From Bradyrhizobium iriomotense (GTDB lineage Bacteria; Pseudomonadota; Alphaproteobacteria; Rhizobiales; Xanthobacteraceae), in the NCBI RefSeq assembly GCF_018130765.1, contig NZ_JAFCJZ010000001.1, positions 186,001 to 250,000 of the forward strand: DNA of 64,000 bases, written 5' to 3'. The notes beneath the pieces are model-generated. The model was given only the letters and a program-made list of their open reading frames with translations. It had not been told where the DNA came from and searched no databases. Position 1 is the first letter of the stretch. Each line of letters starts with the position of its first letter. Both the position numbers and the translations under genes were made by a program. Positions 26,665-36,000 of the stretch are shown here, in pieces.

Positions 26665-27906
26665 TCAGTCGCATCGAAACATGTTCTTGCGGATCGTGCC
26701 GTGGACGCCCCAATTGGCATCGACCACCTGGGTGACGCCGAAATCCGCGCCGACCGACATCAGCGAGATCGCCTCGTCCTCGCTGAGGCCGTGCACGGTC
26801 ATCAGGAACCGGCGGAGTTTTCTGAACGCATCACGCATCGCACGGTCGAGACTGCTGTGATTGGCAATCTCGGTTTGGGCATCGGCGCCGAGGGCCGCGA
26901 GATAGTTCGGATAGGTGAAGCCGTAGAACGACCAGGCCTGGTCGGTCTCCAGCATGGGATGGTTGAGGCCTTCCAGATGGGTGCCGGCCAGATCAGCCTT
27001 CTTGTGCAGGATGAATTCGAAATCGCCGGTCAGCGAGGTCTCGATCGCGGTGCCGCCGAGCTCGCTGTCGCCTTGCGCGGCGTGGGGATCGCCGACCGAG
27101 AAATAGGCGCCGGGCACGGCCACCGGATAGAACATCCGCGCGCCCTTGCCGATGCGCCAGTCGTCGATATTGCCGCCGGTGTAGCTCGGCGGGATCGAGC
27201 TGACGAAATCGGCTTCGGATGGCGCAAGGCCCATCGTGCCGAAATGCAATCGTGCGGGCACCTTCACGCTGGAGAGGATGTTCTCGCGTTTCCTGATGGT
27301 GGCGTGATCGACGCGGACGCCGGGATAGTCGATGGTCGGATGCACGATGCCGTCGGGATCGGTCTGCGGCGTCCAGACGTAGTTGTAGACGGCCTTGGCA
27401 TAGGGCTCGCCTGAGGTGTCGAGCTCGAAGATGGTGACGACCTCGCGCGGCTTCGGCTCCTCGATCAGGTCGTGATAGTGAAAGCCCCAGTTGGCGGCGA
27501 CATTGGAACCGAAGCAGCGGCCGGCATGGCAGGCGCTGCAGCTCGGCCGCGGCCTGATATCGAGGATGCGCACTTCGAGAATGTCGCCGGGCTCAGCGCC
27601 TTCGATCGCGACCGGCCCGGTGAGAAGATGCACGCCGATGCCCTCGCCTGCGCCGCGGATGAAGGGGCCTTCGACCGGGCCTGAGCCGCGGCGCGCCACA
27701 GCCTTGTGCTCACGCGTCCACTGGAACACGCTCTCGGCGCCGGGATCGCCCTGGATCATGCGTTCGTAGTCGTCGTTGGCATGATGCGTCAGCGTCTCGA
27801 TGGTGGCACGATCGCCGGAGCGCAGCGTCAGGGCCGGGGTGACCTTCTTGGAGAAATAGCCCCAGTGGACGGTCTTCGGCGAAACCGGCAGCGTGACATG
27901 CTTCAT
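26665..27906 (-). CDS. Acetamidase/formamidase family amidohydrolase
   Basis: A 413-residue FmdA/AmdA-family enzyme, which hydrolyses formamide or acetamide to ammonia and the acid. It matches the family along its length (VHWGYFSKKVTPALTLRSGD..., GDPHAAQGDSELGGTAIE, FILHKKADLAG). It is a close paralogue of the C-terminal half of the neighbouring fusion gene. It lies 43 bases downstream of the ABC transporter gene on the same strand, so uptake and hydrolysis are probably one transcript. Substrate specificity is not visible; longer-chain amides are possible. Confidence 0.9.
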   Translation of the reverse strand: MKHVTLPVSPKTVHWGYFSKKVTPALTLRSGDRATIETLTHHANDDYERMIQGDPGAESVFQWTREHKAVARRGSGPVEGPFIRGAGEGIGVHLLTGPVAIEGAEPGDILEVRILDIRPRPSCSACHAGRCFGSNVAANWGFHYHDLIEEPKPREVVTIFELDTSGEPYAKAVYNYVWTPQTDPDGIVHPTIDYPGVRVDHATIRKRENILSSVKVPARLHFGTMGLAPSEADFVSSIPPSYTGGNIDDWRIGKGARMFYPVAVPGAYFSVGDPHAAQGDSELGGTAIETSLTGDFEFILHKKADLAGTHLEGLNHPMLETDQAWSFYGFTYPNYLAALGADAQTEIANHSSLDRAMRDAFRKLRRFLMTVHGLSEDEAISLMSVGADFGVTQVVDANWGVHGTIRKNMFRCD

Positions 27907-27949
27907 GAGGTGGCCTCTTCGGGAGTCGTGAACCTTGTGGCGGAGACGC

Positions 27950-29572
27950 TCATCGCACTGCCTCCGGAGTCTTGTCGGCTTCCATCACGTTGAGGAAACG
28001 CGCCGTCAGCGCGTTGCGCGGGCTCGAGAGCACCTCGTGCGCCGGCCCCTCCTCGATGATCGCGCCACCGCTCAGGAAAGCGACGCGGTCGGCGACCTCG
28101 TCGGCGAACCGGATCTGGTGGGTCGAGATGATCATGGTGAGGCCGTCGTCGATGGCGAGACGCCGGATCACCTCCAGCACCTCGTTGACGAGCTCGGGAT
28201 CGAGCGCCGAGGTCGGCTCGTCCAGCAGCAGCACACTCGGATTCGGCGCCAGCGCGCGGGCGATGGCGACCCGTTGCTGCTGGCCGCCGGAGAGATGCCG
28301 CGGCAGCGCATCGGCGCGATGTGACAGCCCGACGCGGTCGAGCAGCTCGCTGGCGCGGCGGTCGGCGTCGATGCGGGTCATGCCGTGGACCCAGCGCAAG
28401 GGACCGGCGATGTTCTCCTTCGCCGAGAGATGGACGAACAAATTGAACTGCTGGAACACCATGCCGACGCCAACGCTGGCCCGCTCATTGGCGAGGTCGC
28501 GGGGTGACAGCGGCTTGCCGTTTTCGCCGAACCCCAGCCGGCGGCCGCCGACGCGCACGGTGCCGGCATCCCAGTTTTCGAGATGGTTGATGCAGCGGAG
28601 CAGCGTGCTCTTGCCGGAGCCGCTCGGACCGAGCAGCGCCACCACCTCCCCCACACGGACCGTGAGGTCGAGACTGTCGAGGACCTTTTGCGGACCGTAG
28701 CTCTTGGTGAGATCCTTGACCTCGACCGCGATGTTGTTGCGCGCGATCGTCGCGGTGCGGCGGGCGCGTTCCTCGCGAGTCAGGGCCAGGGGCGGCGTAT
28801 CCGTGAGCTCCGCTTGCGCGGGCTCGGGATCGATGGCGGTCGCATCGGCAAGTTCCAGCTTGGCGACAAGGTCGACACGGCACCAGGGCAGATAATCGGC
28901 GAGCTTGCGCTCACGCCCTTTCGCGCGGTCGAGATCGAGCAGCCATTCGACGAAAAGCTGAATGCCGCTGATGGTCGCGGTCAGCACGAGATAGAGCAGG
29001 CCCGAAGCGAAGAAGATCGAGAAGAAGTCGAATGTGGAGGACGCCAGCTGGGTCGAGCGCAAGGTCAGCTCCTGCACCGCGACCACGGAGGCGAGCGAGG
29101 AGTTTTTCAACGCACTCACCGCCTCGTTGCCGAAGGCCGGGATCATGGTGCGGATCGCCTGCGGCGCGATCACCCGCCACATCAGGATCCGGGGTGTCAT
29201 GCCGAGCGCCTGCCCCGCCGTCACCTGCCCGCGATCGACGCCGAGCACGCCGGCGCGCAGCATCTCCGCGATGAACGGTGCCTCGTTGCAGGCGAGCGCG
29301 AGACCGGCGGCCAGCACTGCCGGCAGCTTGATGCCGATATGCGGCAGCGCGTCGTAGGCGAACACCATTTGCAGGATCAGCGGCGTGCCGCGGAAGATCA
29401 CGGTGTAGGCCCTGGCGATCGCCGCCAGGGGCCAGAAGCGCGAGAGCTGCATGCCGGCGAGGATCAGTCCGAGGATCAATCCGCCGCCGAGCCCGAGGGC
29501 AGTCACCTCGAGGGTGAGCTCGATGCCCTCGAGCAGATACGGCATGCTGAGGTAATGGAGGAACAGCGACAT
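27950..29572 (-). CDS. Amino-acid-type ABC transporter, permease fused to ATPase
   Basis: A 540-residue polypeptide that joins two ABC transporter parts usually made separately. Residues 1-215 are a His/Glu/Gln-type permease (several membrane helices, with the EAA-loop pattern AGQALGMTPRILMWRVIAPQA). After a linker (about 215-290), residues 290-540 are the ATPase, with Walker [10 protein letters not shown], signature LSGGQQQR, and Walker B LLLDEP. The ATG at 29572 overlaps the stop of the binding-protein gene (ATGA), which decides this start. Together with that gene it makes an importer. Confidence 0.9.
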   Translation of the reverse strand: MSLFLHYLSMPYLLEGIELTLEVTALGLGGGLILGLILAGMQLSRFWPLAAIARAYTVIFRGTPLILQMVFAYDALPHIGIKLPAVLAAGLALACNEAPFIAEMLRAGVLGVDRGQVTAGQALGMTPRILMWRVIAPQAIRTMIPAFGNEAVSALKNSSLASVVAVQELTLRSTQLASSTFDFFSIFFASGLLYLVLTATISGIQLFVEWLLDLDRAKGRERKLADYLPWCRVDLVAKLELADATAIDPEPAQAELTDTPPLALTREERARRTATIARNNIAVEVKDLTKSYGPQKVLDSLDLTVRVGEVVALLGPSGSGKSTLLRCINHLENWDAGTVRVGGRRLGFGENGKPLSPRDLANERASVGVGMVFQQFNLFVHLSAKENIAGPLRWVHGMTRIDADRRASELLDRVGLSHRADALPRHLSGGQQQRVAIARALAPNPSVLLLDEPTSALDPELVNEVLEVIRRLAIDDGLTMIISTHQIRFADEVADRVAFLSGGAIIEEGPAHEVLSSPRNALTARFLNVMEADKTPEAVR

Positions 29573-30492
29573 CAGTCTGCCGTCAGGATGTCCGGCTCCT
29601 TGAAGTTGTTCACATCGAGCCCATGCTTCTTCAGAAGCTCCATATGCGTGCCGGCCTTCTGCACCTCGATCAGCGCGGCGAGCACGGCGTCGCGGAATTT
29701 CGGCTTGTCCTTGGGCACGGCGATGCCGACCGAATACGGGATCGTCACCGCGATCGCCTTCTCCAGCTTGTCCGGATAGGCCTTCACCGCGCTGTCGACC
29801 GTATTGACGTCGTTGACATAGGTGTCGGCGCGGCCGGCGAGGATCGCCTGGATGCAGTTGGCGTTGTTGTCGTAGAGCTGGATGGTCGGCTCCGCTTTGC
29901 CGGCCTTCTTGCATTCCGGGATCAGCGCCTGGATCAGGGGCACCTCGACATAGCCGGTGTTCTCGGCGGCAGCAGCGCCGCACATCGACATGTTGATGCC
30001 GTTGATGCCTTTCGGATTGCCCTTGGCGACCAGTACGCCGTCGAACACCTTCGAGTAGGTGATGAAGTCGGCGGCCTTGGCGCGCTCCTTGGTGGCGTAG
30101 ATGTCGGAGATGACGATGTCGGCCTGGCCGGCGGCGAGCGTGGTCAGCAGCGCTGCGAACACCACGGGCTTGTAGGTCAGCTTGAAGCCGAGGCATTCGC
30201 CGATGGCTTCGCCGAGATCGATGTCGAAGCCGATATATTTGCTGGGATCCTTGGGGTCGATGGTCTCATAGCCCGGCGTGTGCGGGTTGATGGCGTTGAC
30301 GAGCGTCTTGCCCTTCCAGTCCGGATATTTCTCCTGGAGCGCGGTGCAGGCGGCGGGCGCTGCGGCCTGTGCGCTCAGCGGTGCGGCGGCGACGAGGCCG
30401 AAAGCGATGGCCGCGCCGAGCGCGGCCTTGCGCCACGGCATCGATGCGCGCGCCGTTCCCCGCCGCGCCTGGGGCAATACCCGTCTGTCCAT
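29572..30492 (-). CDS. Periplasmic amino-acid-type substrate-binding protein
   Basis: A 306-residue family 3 solute-binding protein with a signal peptide (KAALGAAIAFGLVAAAPLSAQA). Family pattern: YIGFDIDLGEAIGECLGFK, then ADIVISDIYATKERAKAADF. It delivers an unknown small polar solute to the fused permease-ATPase made from the overlapping next gene. The ATG at 30492 has GGAG 7-8 bases upstream. Given the amidases downstream, an amide or amino-acid derivative is a plausible substrate. Confidence 0.9.
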   Translation of the reverse strand: MDRRVLPQARRGTARASMPWRKAALGAAIAFGLVAAAPLSAQAAAPAACTALQEKYPDWKGKTLVNAINPHTPGYETIDPKDPSKYIGFDIDLGEAIGECLGFKLTYKPVVFAALLTTLAAGQADIVISDIYATKERAKAADFITYSKVFDGVLVAKGNPKGINGINMSMCGAAAAENTGYVEVPLIQALIPECKKAGKAEPTIQLYDNNANCIQAILAGRADTYVNDVNTVDSAVKAYPDKLEKAIAVTIPYSVGIAVPKDKPKFRDAVLAALIEVQKAGTHMELLKKHGLDVNNFKEPDILTAD

Positions 30493-30936
30493 GTGCTGCT
30501 CCTTCGAATTGGCATGGCCATGTGACTGAACTCGGCCATGTTGCTGAACTCGAAGGTCAGCCTAGGTTCAGAGCGCACGGGAAAGCTTGTCCGCGGGCGT
30601 ACAAAAAATTGGATGGAGGCGGCCCGCGATTTGGGCAAGCGGCTGCACAAAAACTGTTCGCATGCACGAAAGCGCCGCCAGTGCGGGATTCCGAATTCGG
30701 GGGAACCAAATCATCCTGGATGGCGCAGCAATCTGCGCGATCTCAAAATCATCTCGTGAGGCTATTTGACAGAGATATGGCGCCTGCCGACGGAGATACG
30801 GGGGCGGACCGACGCATCTGCGTGCTGCATCCACAGCATTCCACAGGCTGTCCGCAGCATATCCACAGGTCGACTATGCCGGATTCGCGAGCCCGTGCGG
30901 GCCACTTGCTGCGCACAAACCCACAGGTCAGCTATG
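30493..30936. other. Intergenic with repeated CCACAG motifs
   Basis: No credible gene. It holds the promoter side of the substrate-binding gene. Between 30827 and 30936 CCACAG occurs four times (30831, 30841, 30863, 30921), once as atatccaca, one mismatch from a DnaA box. The last two copies sit in an imperfect 16-bp direct repeat (30863-30878 and 30921-30936). Confidence 0.4.
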
Positions 30937-31200
30937 TCAGCCGCCGGCCTGATCGAACACGCTGCGGCAAGCTTCGCTCAAGCTTGATCGGTTACGGCGC
31001 AGGCACGCGGTGATGGCGCGGACGTTGGGGATCTCGCCGGCGCAGAGCCGGTAGACGTCGGGGGTGCAGGCCCGGCGCTGTTCGGGTGTTCCCTGCTGCG
31101 CTTGAGCGGCGGAGGCAAACAGCGTCAGGAACAGCCCGACCGTCGAGGCGCGGCGCGCCCGGCTCTTCACACCCGCAAACCGCAAGAACCTTGTCTTCAT
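30937..31200 (-). CDS. Small secreted cysteine-containing protein
   Basis: An 87-residue protein with a signal peptide (STVGLFLTLFASAAQAQQ). The mature part has four cysteines (RRACTPDVYRLCAGEIPN...ITACLRRN...EACRSVF), a pattern seen in small rhizobial periplasmic 'Cys-rich repeat' proteins. The ATG at 31200 (MKTRFLRF) is chosen over the start at 31239. No function is known. Confidence 0.7.
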   Translation of the reverse strand: MKTRFLRFAGVKSRARRASTVGLFLTLFASAAQAQQGTPEQRRACTPDVYRLCAGEIPNVRAITACLRRNRSSLSEACRSVFDQAGG

Positions 31201-31463
31201 GACCAAGTCTCCCGTTCTGCCCGCCCGTTCCCGGCCCACGTTGGCCGGTCGTTGCGAAGGGGTAGGAGAAATAAATCGCCGGGAATGTGATCTCTTTCAC
31301 ACTGGCTATGGGCCCCGGACGCCTAGGTTCCCGCGGGGATTTCTTCAGGAATCGCTAACCAAACGGGACCCGATCGCCGGATCGTTAAAATGCGAACGAT
31401 CGGCTCAATCGGCTGACAAACCGGCTTTGCGACATTGCGCCATCCGCGTTCTGCGAGGGTGTG

Positions 31464-31658
31464 ATGAGCGAAGCCGAATTCAACTTGCTGCTGGATGCCG
31501 TCCGGGACGCCATGATCGTTGAAGATTTCACGACCGCGCCGGAGGAGGAATTCGTGCCCCGTTCGTGGTCGTATGACGCAACACCTAAAGCCGCCAACGA
31601 CAATGAGGGCGCCTGGCCCCTGCTGCCGTTTCCGGACGGCTGGTACGCGGCCTGCTGA
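31464..31658 (+). CDS. Small hypothetical protein
   Basis: A 64-residue acidic protein (MSEAEFNLLLDAVRDAMIVEDF at the start, PFPDGWYAAC at the end). GAGGG precedes the ATG, and a good intrinsic-terminator-like hairpin follows 25 bases after the stop. These two signals support a real gene. No domain is recognised. Confidence 0.55.
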   Translation: MSEAEFNLLLDAVRDAMIVEDFTTAPEEEFVPRSWSYDATPKAANDNEGAWPLLPFPDGWYAAC

Positions 31659-31682
31659 GGCCCGCCTTGCCGTGACCTGATG

Positions 31683-31703
31683 CGCCCGCCTTGCGGGCGG
31701 TTT
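31683..31703 (+). terminator. Intrinsic terminator-like hairpin
   Basis: A 7-bp stem (cgcccgc 31683-31689, gcgggcg 31693-31699) with a 3-base loop is followed by gttt. It lies just after the small plus-strand gene ending at 31658. Confidence 0.6.
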
Positions 31704-31741
31704 GGCATCACCGCGCGCCCGGGGAACCGGCGCAGCCCCGA

Positions 31742-31888
31742 TCAAGTCTTGACGCGCTCCTCGCCCTGCTGCGGCGCCCGGTCGGGTGCAGCCGGCGGAA
31801 AGATGCTGTCATAGATCGCGCGCGCCTCGGCAATGAGGCGGGCCCGTTCCAGCTCGGATTTCGGGACAAATCGAACGACGTCGCCCAC
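31742..31888 (-). CDS. Very small conserved-looking protein (48 aa)
   Basis: A 48-residue ORF starting with GTG at 31888, with GGAG 5 bases upstream. The product begins MGDVVRFVPKSELERARLIA and continues EARAIYDSIFPP, then an acidic tail ending VKT. Similar short proteins with a VRFVPKSELERARLI core are, as I recall, widespread in Bradyrhizobium. It is too short for routine gene calls. Function unknown; a regulatory or structural peptide is possible. Confidence 0.6.
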   Translation of the reverse strand: MGDVVRFVPKSELERARLIAEARAIYDSIFPPAAPDRAPQQGEERVKT

Positions 31889-32085
31889 GTGCTCTCCAGC
31901 TCCAGGGTTTTGGATGCGTCACTTCGCAGATGCGAAGTCTATGCCAGAGGGCCTGAATCGGGGGGCCGCCAAGCCCCGGGCAAACCCGGTGGCGGCGCCT
32001 GCAGCGCAGCTCGGCTGCCGGCGCGCGCGGCCTCGGCGGAACCGCGCAGATATTCAATTTTTGCTGGAAGATCAGAGACTTGCGA

Positions 32086-32159
32086 TGGAGGCCACGACCA
32101 GAATTGAACTGGTGTACACGGTTTTGCAGACCGTTGCGTAACCACTCCGCCACGTGGCC
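32086..32159 (-). tRNA. tRNA-Cys (anticodon GCA), CCA encoded
   Basis: The minus strand reads GGCCACG at the 5' end, pairing with CGTGGCC before the discriminator T and an encoded CCA. The D arm (GCGGAGTGGTTACGC), the anticodon loop CTGCAAA and the T arm (CCAGTTCAATTCTGG) are all present. The anticodon GCA specifies cysteine. 74 bases, complete. Confidence 0.96.
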
Positions 32160-32253
32160 CCGTAAGGGCGGACCAATATAGGGGATCAATGGCTTAGGCA
32201 ACCGCCTTCGTCCGACTTTGGCGGCGATCGCCTCTTTCCGATGTGGACCGAAG

Positions 32254-32994
32254 TCAGGCGCGCTTGCTGCGCCGGAAATCGCGCCGGCGGCTCTTCGGAG
32301 CCGGCTTTGGCGCCAGCTCCGGCATCTCGGCCTGGACCTCGCGGTAGCGGGTTAGCATCCGTTCGAAGCTGGCATGCAGTGCCTCGGCGATGTCGGGACG
32401 CCGCTCGAGGCCGGCCAGGATCGTCGCGGCCGCTTCGATGGTCGAGAGGCCGTCGCGGCGCGGCTCCTTGCGCAGGCGTCCGTAGCGCGAGGGACGCTGC
32501 GGGTTGAGGATCACGCGCTGGCATTTCAGCATCCAGGGATTGCGCCACCACAAGGCCTTGGCCTGGCTCCAGGTGCCGTCGAGCAGCACGACGCCTTCGA
32601 GCTTGCCGAGGATCGCGCGCTGGTTCTCCGCGACCTCGCCCTTGCGGGTCAGCGCCACGATCTCGCCCTCGGCCTCGAGATCGGCCGCACGGGCCGAGCC
32701 GAGATAGAGCACGCCCCAGCGGGCGGCATTCTCGACCGGCCGGCCCAGCGCCTTCGACAGGCTCGGCCAGGACAGGCCGACCCGCACCGTGGCATCGGCA
32801 AAATGCTTCGCCAGCAGCCGCGCGGTGCCGAGCGCCCTGTCCTGCTCCTGCGGATGCTGCAGGATCAGCAACGAAAGCCGGTTTTCAATGGGCGTGACAC
32901 TGTCGCAGATGCACAGCGGCATCGGCTTCTGGCAGTGCGGGCATTCGGGGATCGCCTCGGGCGCAGTGGCTGGGGTCTCGGACGGGTTCGACAT
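32254..32994 (-). CDS. DTW-domain tRNA-uridine aminocarboxypropyltransferase
   Basis: A 246-residue DTW-domain protein (TapT/Tuc family), which adds the aminocarboxypropyl group (acp3U) to a tRNA uridine. Four cysteines at the start (CPHCQKPMPLCIC) match the zinc-site pattern, and LLDGTWSQAK is the DTW signature region. The C-terminus is lysine/arginine-rich, fitting tRNA binding. The ATG at 32994 is preferred over the start at 33057. It follows the RND pump genes by 37 bases and may be cotranscribed with them. Confidence 0.88.
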   Translation of the reverse strand: MSNPSETPATAPEAIPECPHCQKPMPLCICDSVTPIENRLSLLILQHPQEQDRALGTARLLAKHFADATVRVGLSWPSLSKALGRPVENAARWGVLYLGSARAADLEAEGEIVALTRKGEVAENQRAILGKLEGVVLLDGTWSQAKALWWRNPWMLKCQRVILNPQRPSRYGRLRKEPRRDGLSTIEAAATILAGLERRPDIAEALHASFERMLTRYREVQAEMPELAPKPAPKSRRRDFRRSKRA

Positions 32995-33031
32995 GGTCGC
33001 CGCTATACGCTTCGCGCGGCGCAGCAACAAC

Positions 33032-36000
33032 CTATTCCGCGGGCGCGGGCAGCGCACGCCGCTCTGACCGTCGCCGCAGGCGGTCGATCAGGAGGTAGAT
33101 CACGGGCGTGGTGTAGAGCGTCAGGATCTGCGAGACGAACAGGCCGCCGATGATGGTGATGCCGAGCGGACGGCGCAGCTCCGTGCCGGGACCGGTCGCG
33201 ATAACCAGCGGAATGCCGGCGAACAGCGCCGCCATCGTCGTCATCAGGATCGGCCGGAAGCGCGCCTGGCAGGCCTCGAAGATCGCCTCCGCCGAAGACA
33301 GGCCGCGCTGGCGCTCGGCGTCGAGCGCGAAGTCCACCATCATGATGCCGTTCTTCTTGACGATGCCGATCAGCAGGATGATGCCGACGAAAGCGATCAC
33401 GGTCAGTGGCGTGTTGGTCACCTGCAGGGCCAGCAGCGCGCCGAGGCCGGCCGAGGGCAGCGTCGAGATGATCGTGAGCGGATGGGCAAGGCTCTCATAG
33501 AGGACGCCGAGCACGATATACATCGCCACCAGCGCGCCGAGGATCAAGAGCGGCTGGCGGCCGCTGGTCCTGGCGAAATCGCCGGCGTTGCCGTCGAAGC
33601 TGCCGCGGATGCCTTCGGGCATGTGCAGCTCCTCGACCGCGCGCTGGATGTTCTGCGTGGCAGCCTGGAGCGGCACATCGGGCAGCAGGTTGAACGACAC
33701 GGTCGTCGAGGGGAACGACTGCGAATGATAGACCGCGAGCGCGGCGAGCCCGCGCGTCGCATGGACCACGGCCGACAGCGGCACCTGCACGTCGCCTGCG
33801 CCGGCGACATAGATGCGGTCGAGGTTGGAGGGATCGACCTGGAATTTCGGGTCGATCTCCAGCACAGTCATGTACTGGTTGCGCTGGGTATAGATGATCG
33901 AGATCTGCCGCTGCGAGAACGCGTTGTTCAAGGCGTTGTCGATGTCCTGGACATTGACGCCGAGTGCGGAGGCCTTCTTGCGGTCGATGGACAAGGTCAG
34001 TTGCAGCCCGCCCGGATCGCGGTCGCTGGAAATGTCGGTGATCCCCTCGACACTCTCCATGCGCTTGGCGACAATCGGCGCCCATTTCTGGAGCAGGTCG
34101 AGATCGGTCGAGGAGAGCGTGTACTGGTAGTCGGAATCGCTCTGCCGTCCGCCGGCGCGCACATCCTGGGCGGCGAACATGAAGAGGCGGATGCCGGGCA
34201 CCGGGAACAAGGCACGGCGGAGCCGGTCGATCACCACCTGCGTCGAGACGTGATCACGCTCCTCCGGCGGCTTCAGGCTGATGAACATGGTGCCGCGGTT
34301 CGAGGTCGCCGCGCCCGGCCCCCCGCCTCCGCTGCCGACGGTCGAGCCGATGCCTGCCACGGCCGGATCCTGCATCACGATGTCGGCGAGCCGCTGCTGC
34401 AGGCCGAGCATCGACTGGAACGAGATATCGGCTGAGGCGCGCGTCGCCCCGATGACGAAGCCGGAATCATCGGTCGGGAAATAGCCCTTGGGGACCTTGA
34501 TGTAGAGCGTCACAGTGAGGCCGATGGTGGCGAAGAACACCAGCAATGTCAGCATCGGATATTCCAGCACGGTCCGTAAGGTGCGCGCGTAGAAGGCGAC
34601 GATGCGCGACAGCCAGCCCTCGATCACACGGTCGAACAGCGTCGCGGTGCCCGACGTGGTCTGCCGGATGTAATGCGCGCAGATCATCGGCGTGACCGTC
34701 AGCGACACCAGCGTCGAGACCAGGATCGCGAAGGTCAGCGTCAGCGAGAATTCGCGCAGCAGGCGGCCGACGATGCCGTCCATGAAGATCAGCGGCGTGA
34801 ACGCCGCGATCAGCGACAGGCTGATCGAAACGACGGTGAAGCCGATCTGCTTGGCCCCCTCCTGCGCCGCCTGGAACGGCCGCATGCCATGCTCGAGATT
34901 GCGGAACATGTTCTCGATCATGACGATGGCGTCGTCGACCACGAAGCCGACGGAGATGGCGAGCGCCATCAGCGACAGATTGTCGATCGAGAAGCCCGCG
35001 ACCCACATGCCGGCGCAGGTGCCGGCCAGCGCCAGCGGCACCGAGATGCCGGCCGCGATCGTCGGCGTCATCCGCCTCAGGAACACGAACACGACGACCA
35101 TCACGAGGAACGCGGTCGCAAGCAGCGTCCATTGCATGTCCAGCACGCTGGCGCGGATCGTGCTGGTCCGATCCACCAGGGTGGAGATATCGACGCCGGC
35201 GGGGATCCACTGCTTCAACTCGGGGATCAGCGCCTTCACCCGGTCGACGGTGTCGATGACGTTGGCATCGCCCTGCTTGGTGATCTGGATCAGCACCGCC
35301 GGCTGCTTGTTGAACCAGGCGATCGAGCGGGCGTTGCGGACGGAATCCTCGATATCGGCGACGTCGGAGAGCCGGACGAAATTGCCGTTGGAGCTCTTGA
35401 TGACGATGTCGCGGAACTCTTTCGCCGTGCGCATCTGCTTGTTCAGCGACAGCGTCTCGCTCTGGCGTTCGCCGTTGAAGATGCCGACGGGGCCGAGCGG
35501 ATTGGCGTTGATGATCGCAGTCCGGACGTCGTCGGTGGCAATGCCGGCGTTCGACAGTGCCACGGGGTTGAGCTGCACCCGCACCGCCGGCTGGTCGGCG
35601 CCTGAGACCGTGACGTCGCCGACACCGGGCACCTGCGAGATGCGCTGCGCCAGAACCGTGTCGGCGACGTCGTAGATCGCGCTCGCCGACAGCGTCTTCG
35701 AGGTCAGCGCCAGCACAAAGACGGGCGCGCCGGCCGTGTTGGCCTTGCGGAACTTTGGCAGCGTCGGCAGATCGCTCGGCAGGTCGACGAGCGAGGCGTT
35801 GATCGCCGCCTGCACGTCGCGCGCGGCCTTGTCGATGTTGCGGCCGATGTCGAACTGGAGCTGGATGTTGGTGATGCCGAGCGAACTCGTCGAGGTGATC
35901 TGATTGATGCCCGATATTTCGCCGAGGCGCCGCTCCAACGGCGAGGCCACCGTCGCGGCCATCACGGAGGGATCGGCGCCGGGCCGGCTGGCCGAGACGA

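Noticed and set aside
29572..30196. Extension of the permease-ATPase frame to 30196
   Set aside because: The frame is open but lies antiphase within the binding-protein gene and encodes Arg/Gln-rich sequence. The ATG overlapping the binding-protein stop is the natural start.
30538..30759. Small plus-strand ORF in the gap before the substrate-binding gene
   Set aside because: Basic, low-complexity product, no ribosome site, and no sign of codon preference.
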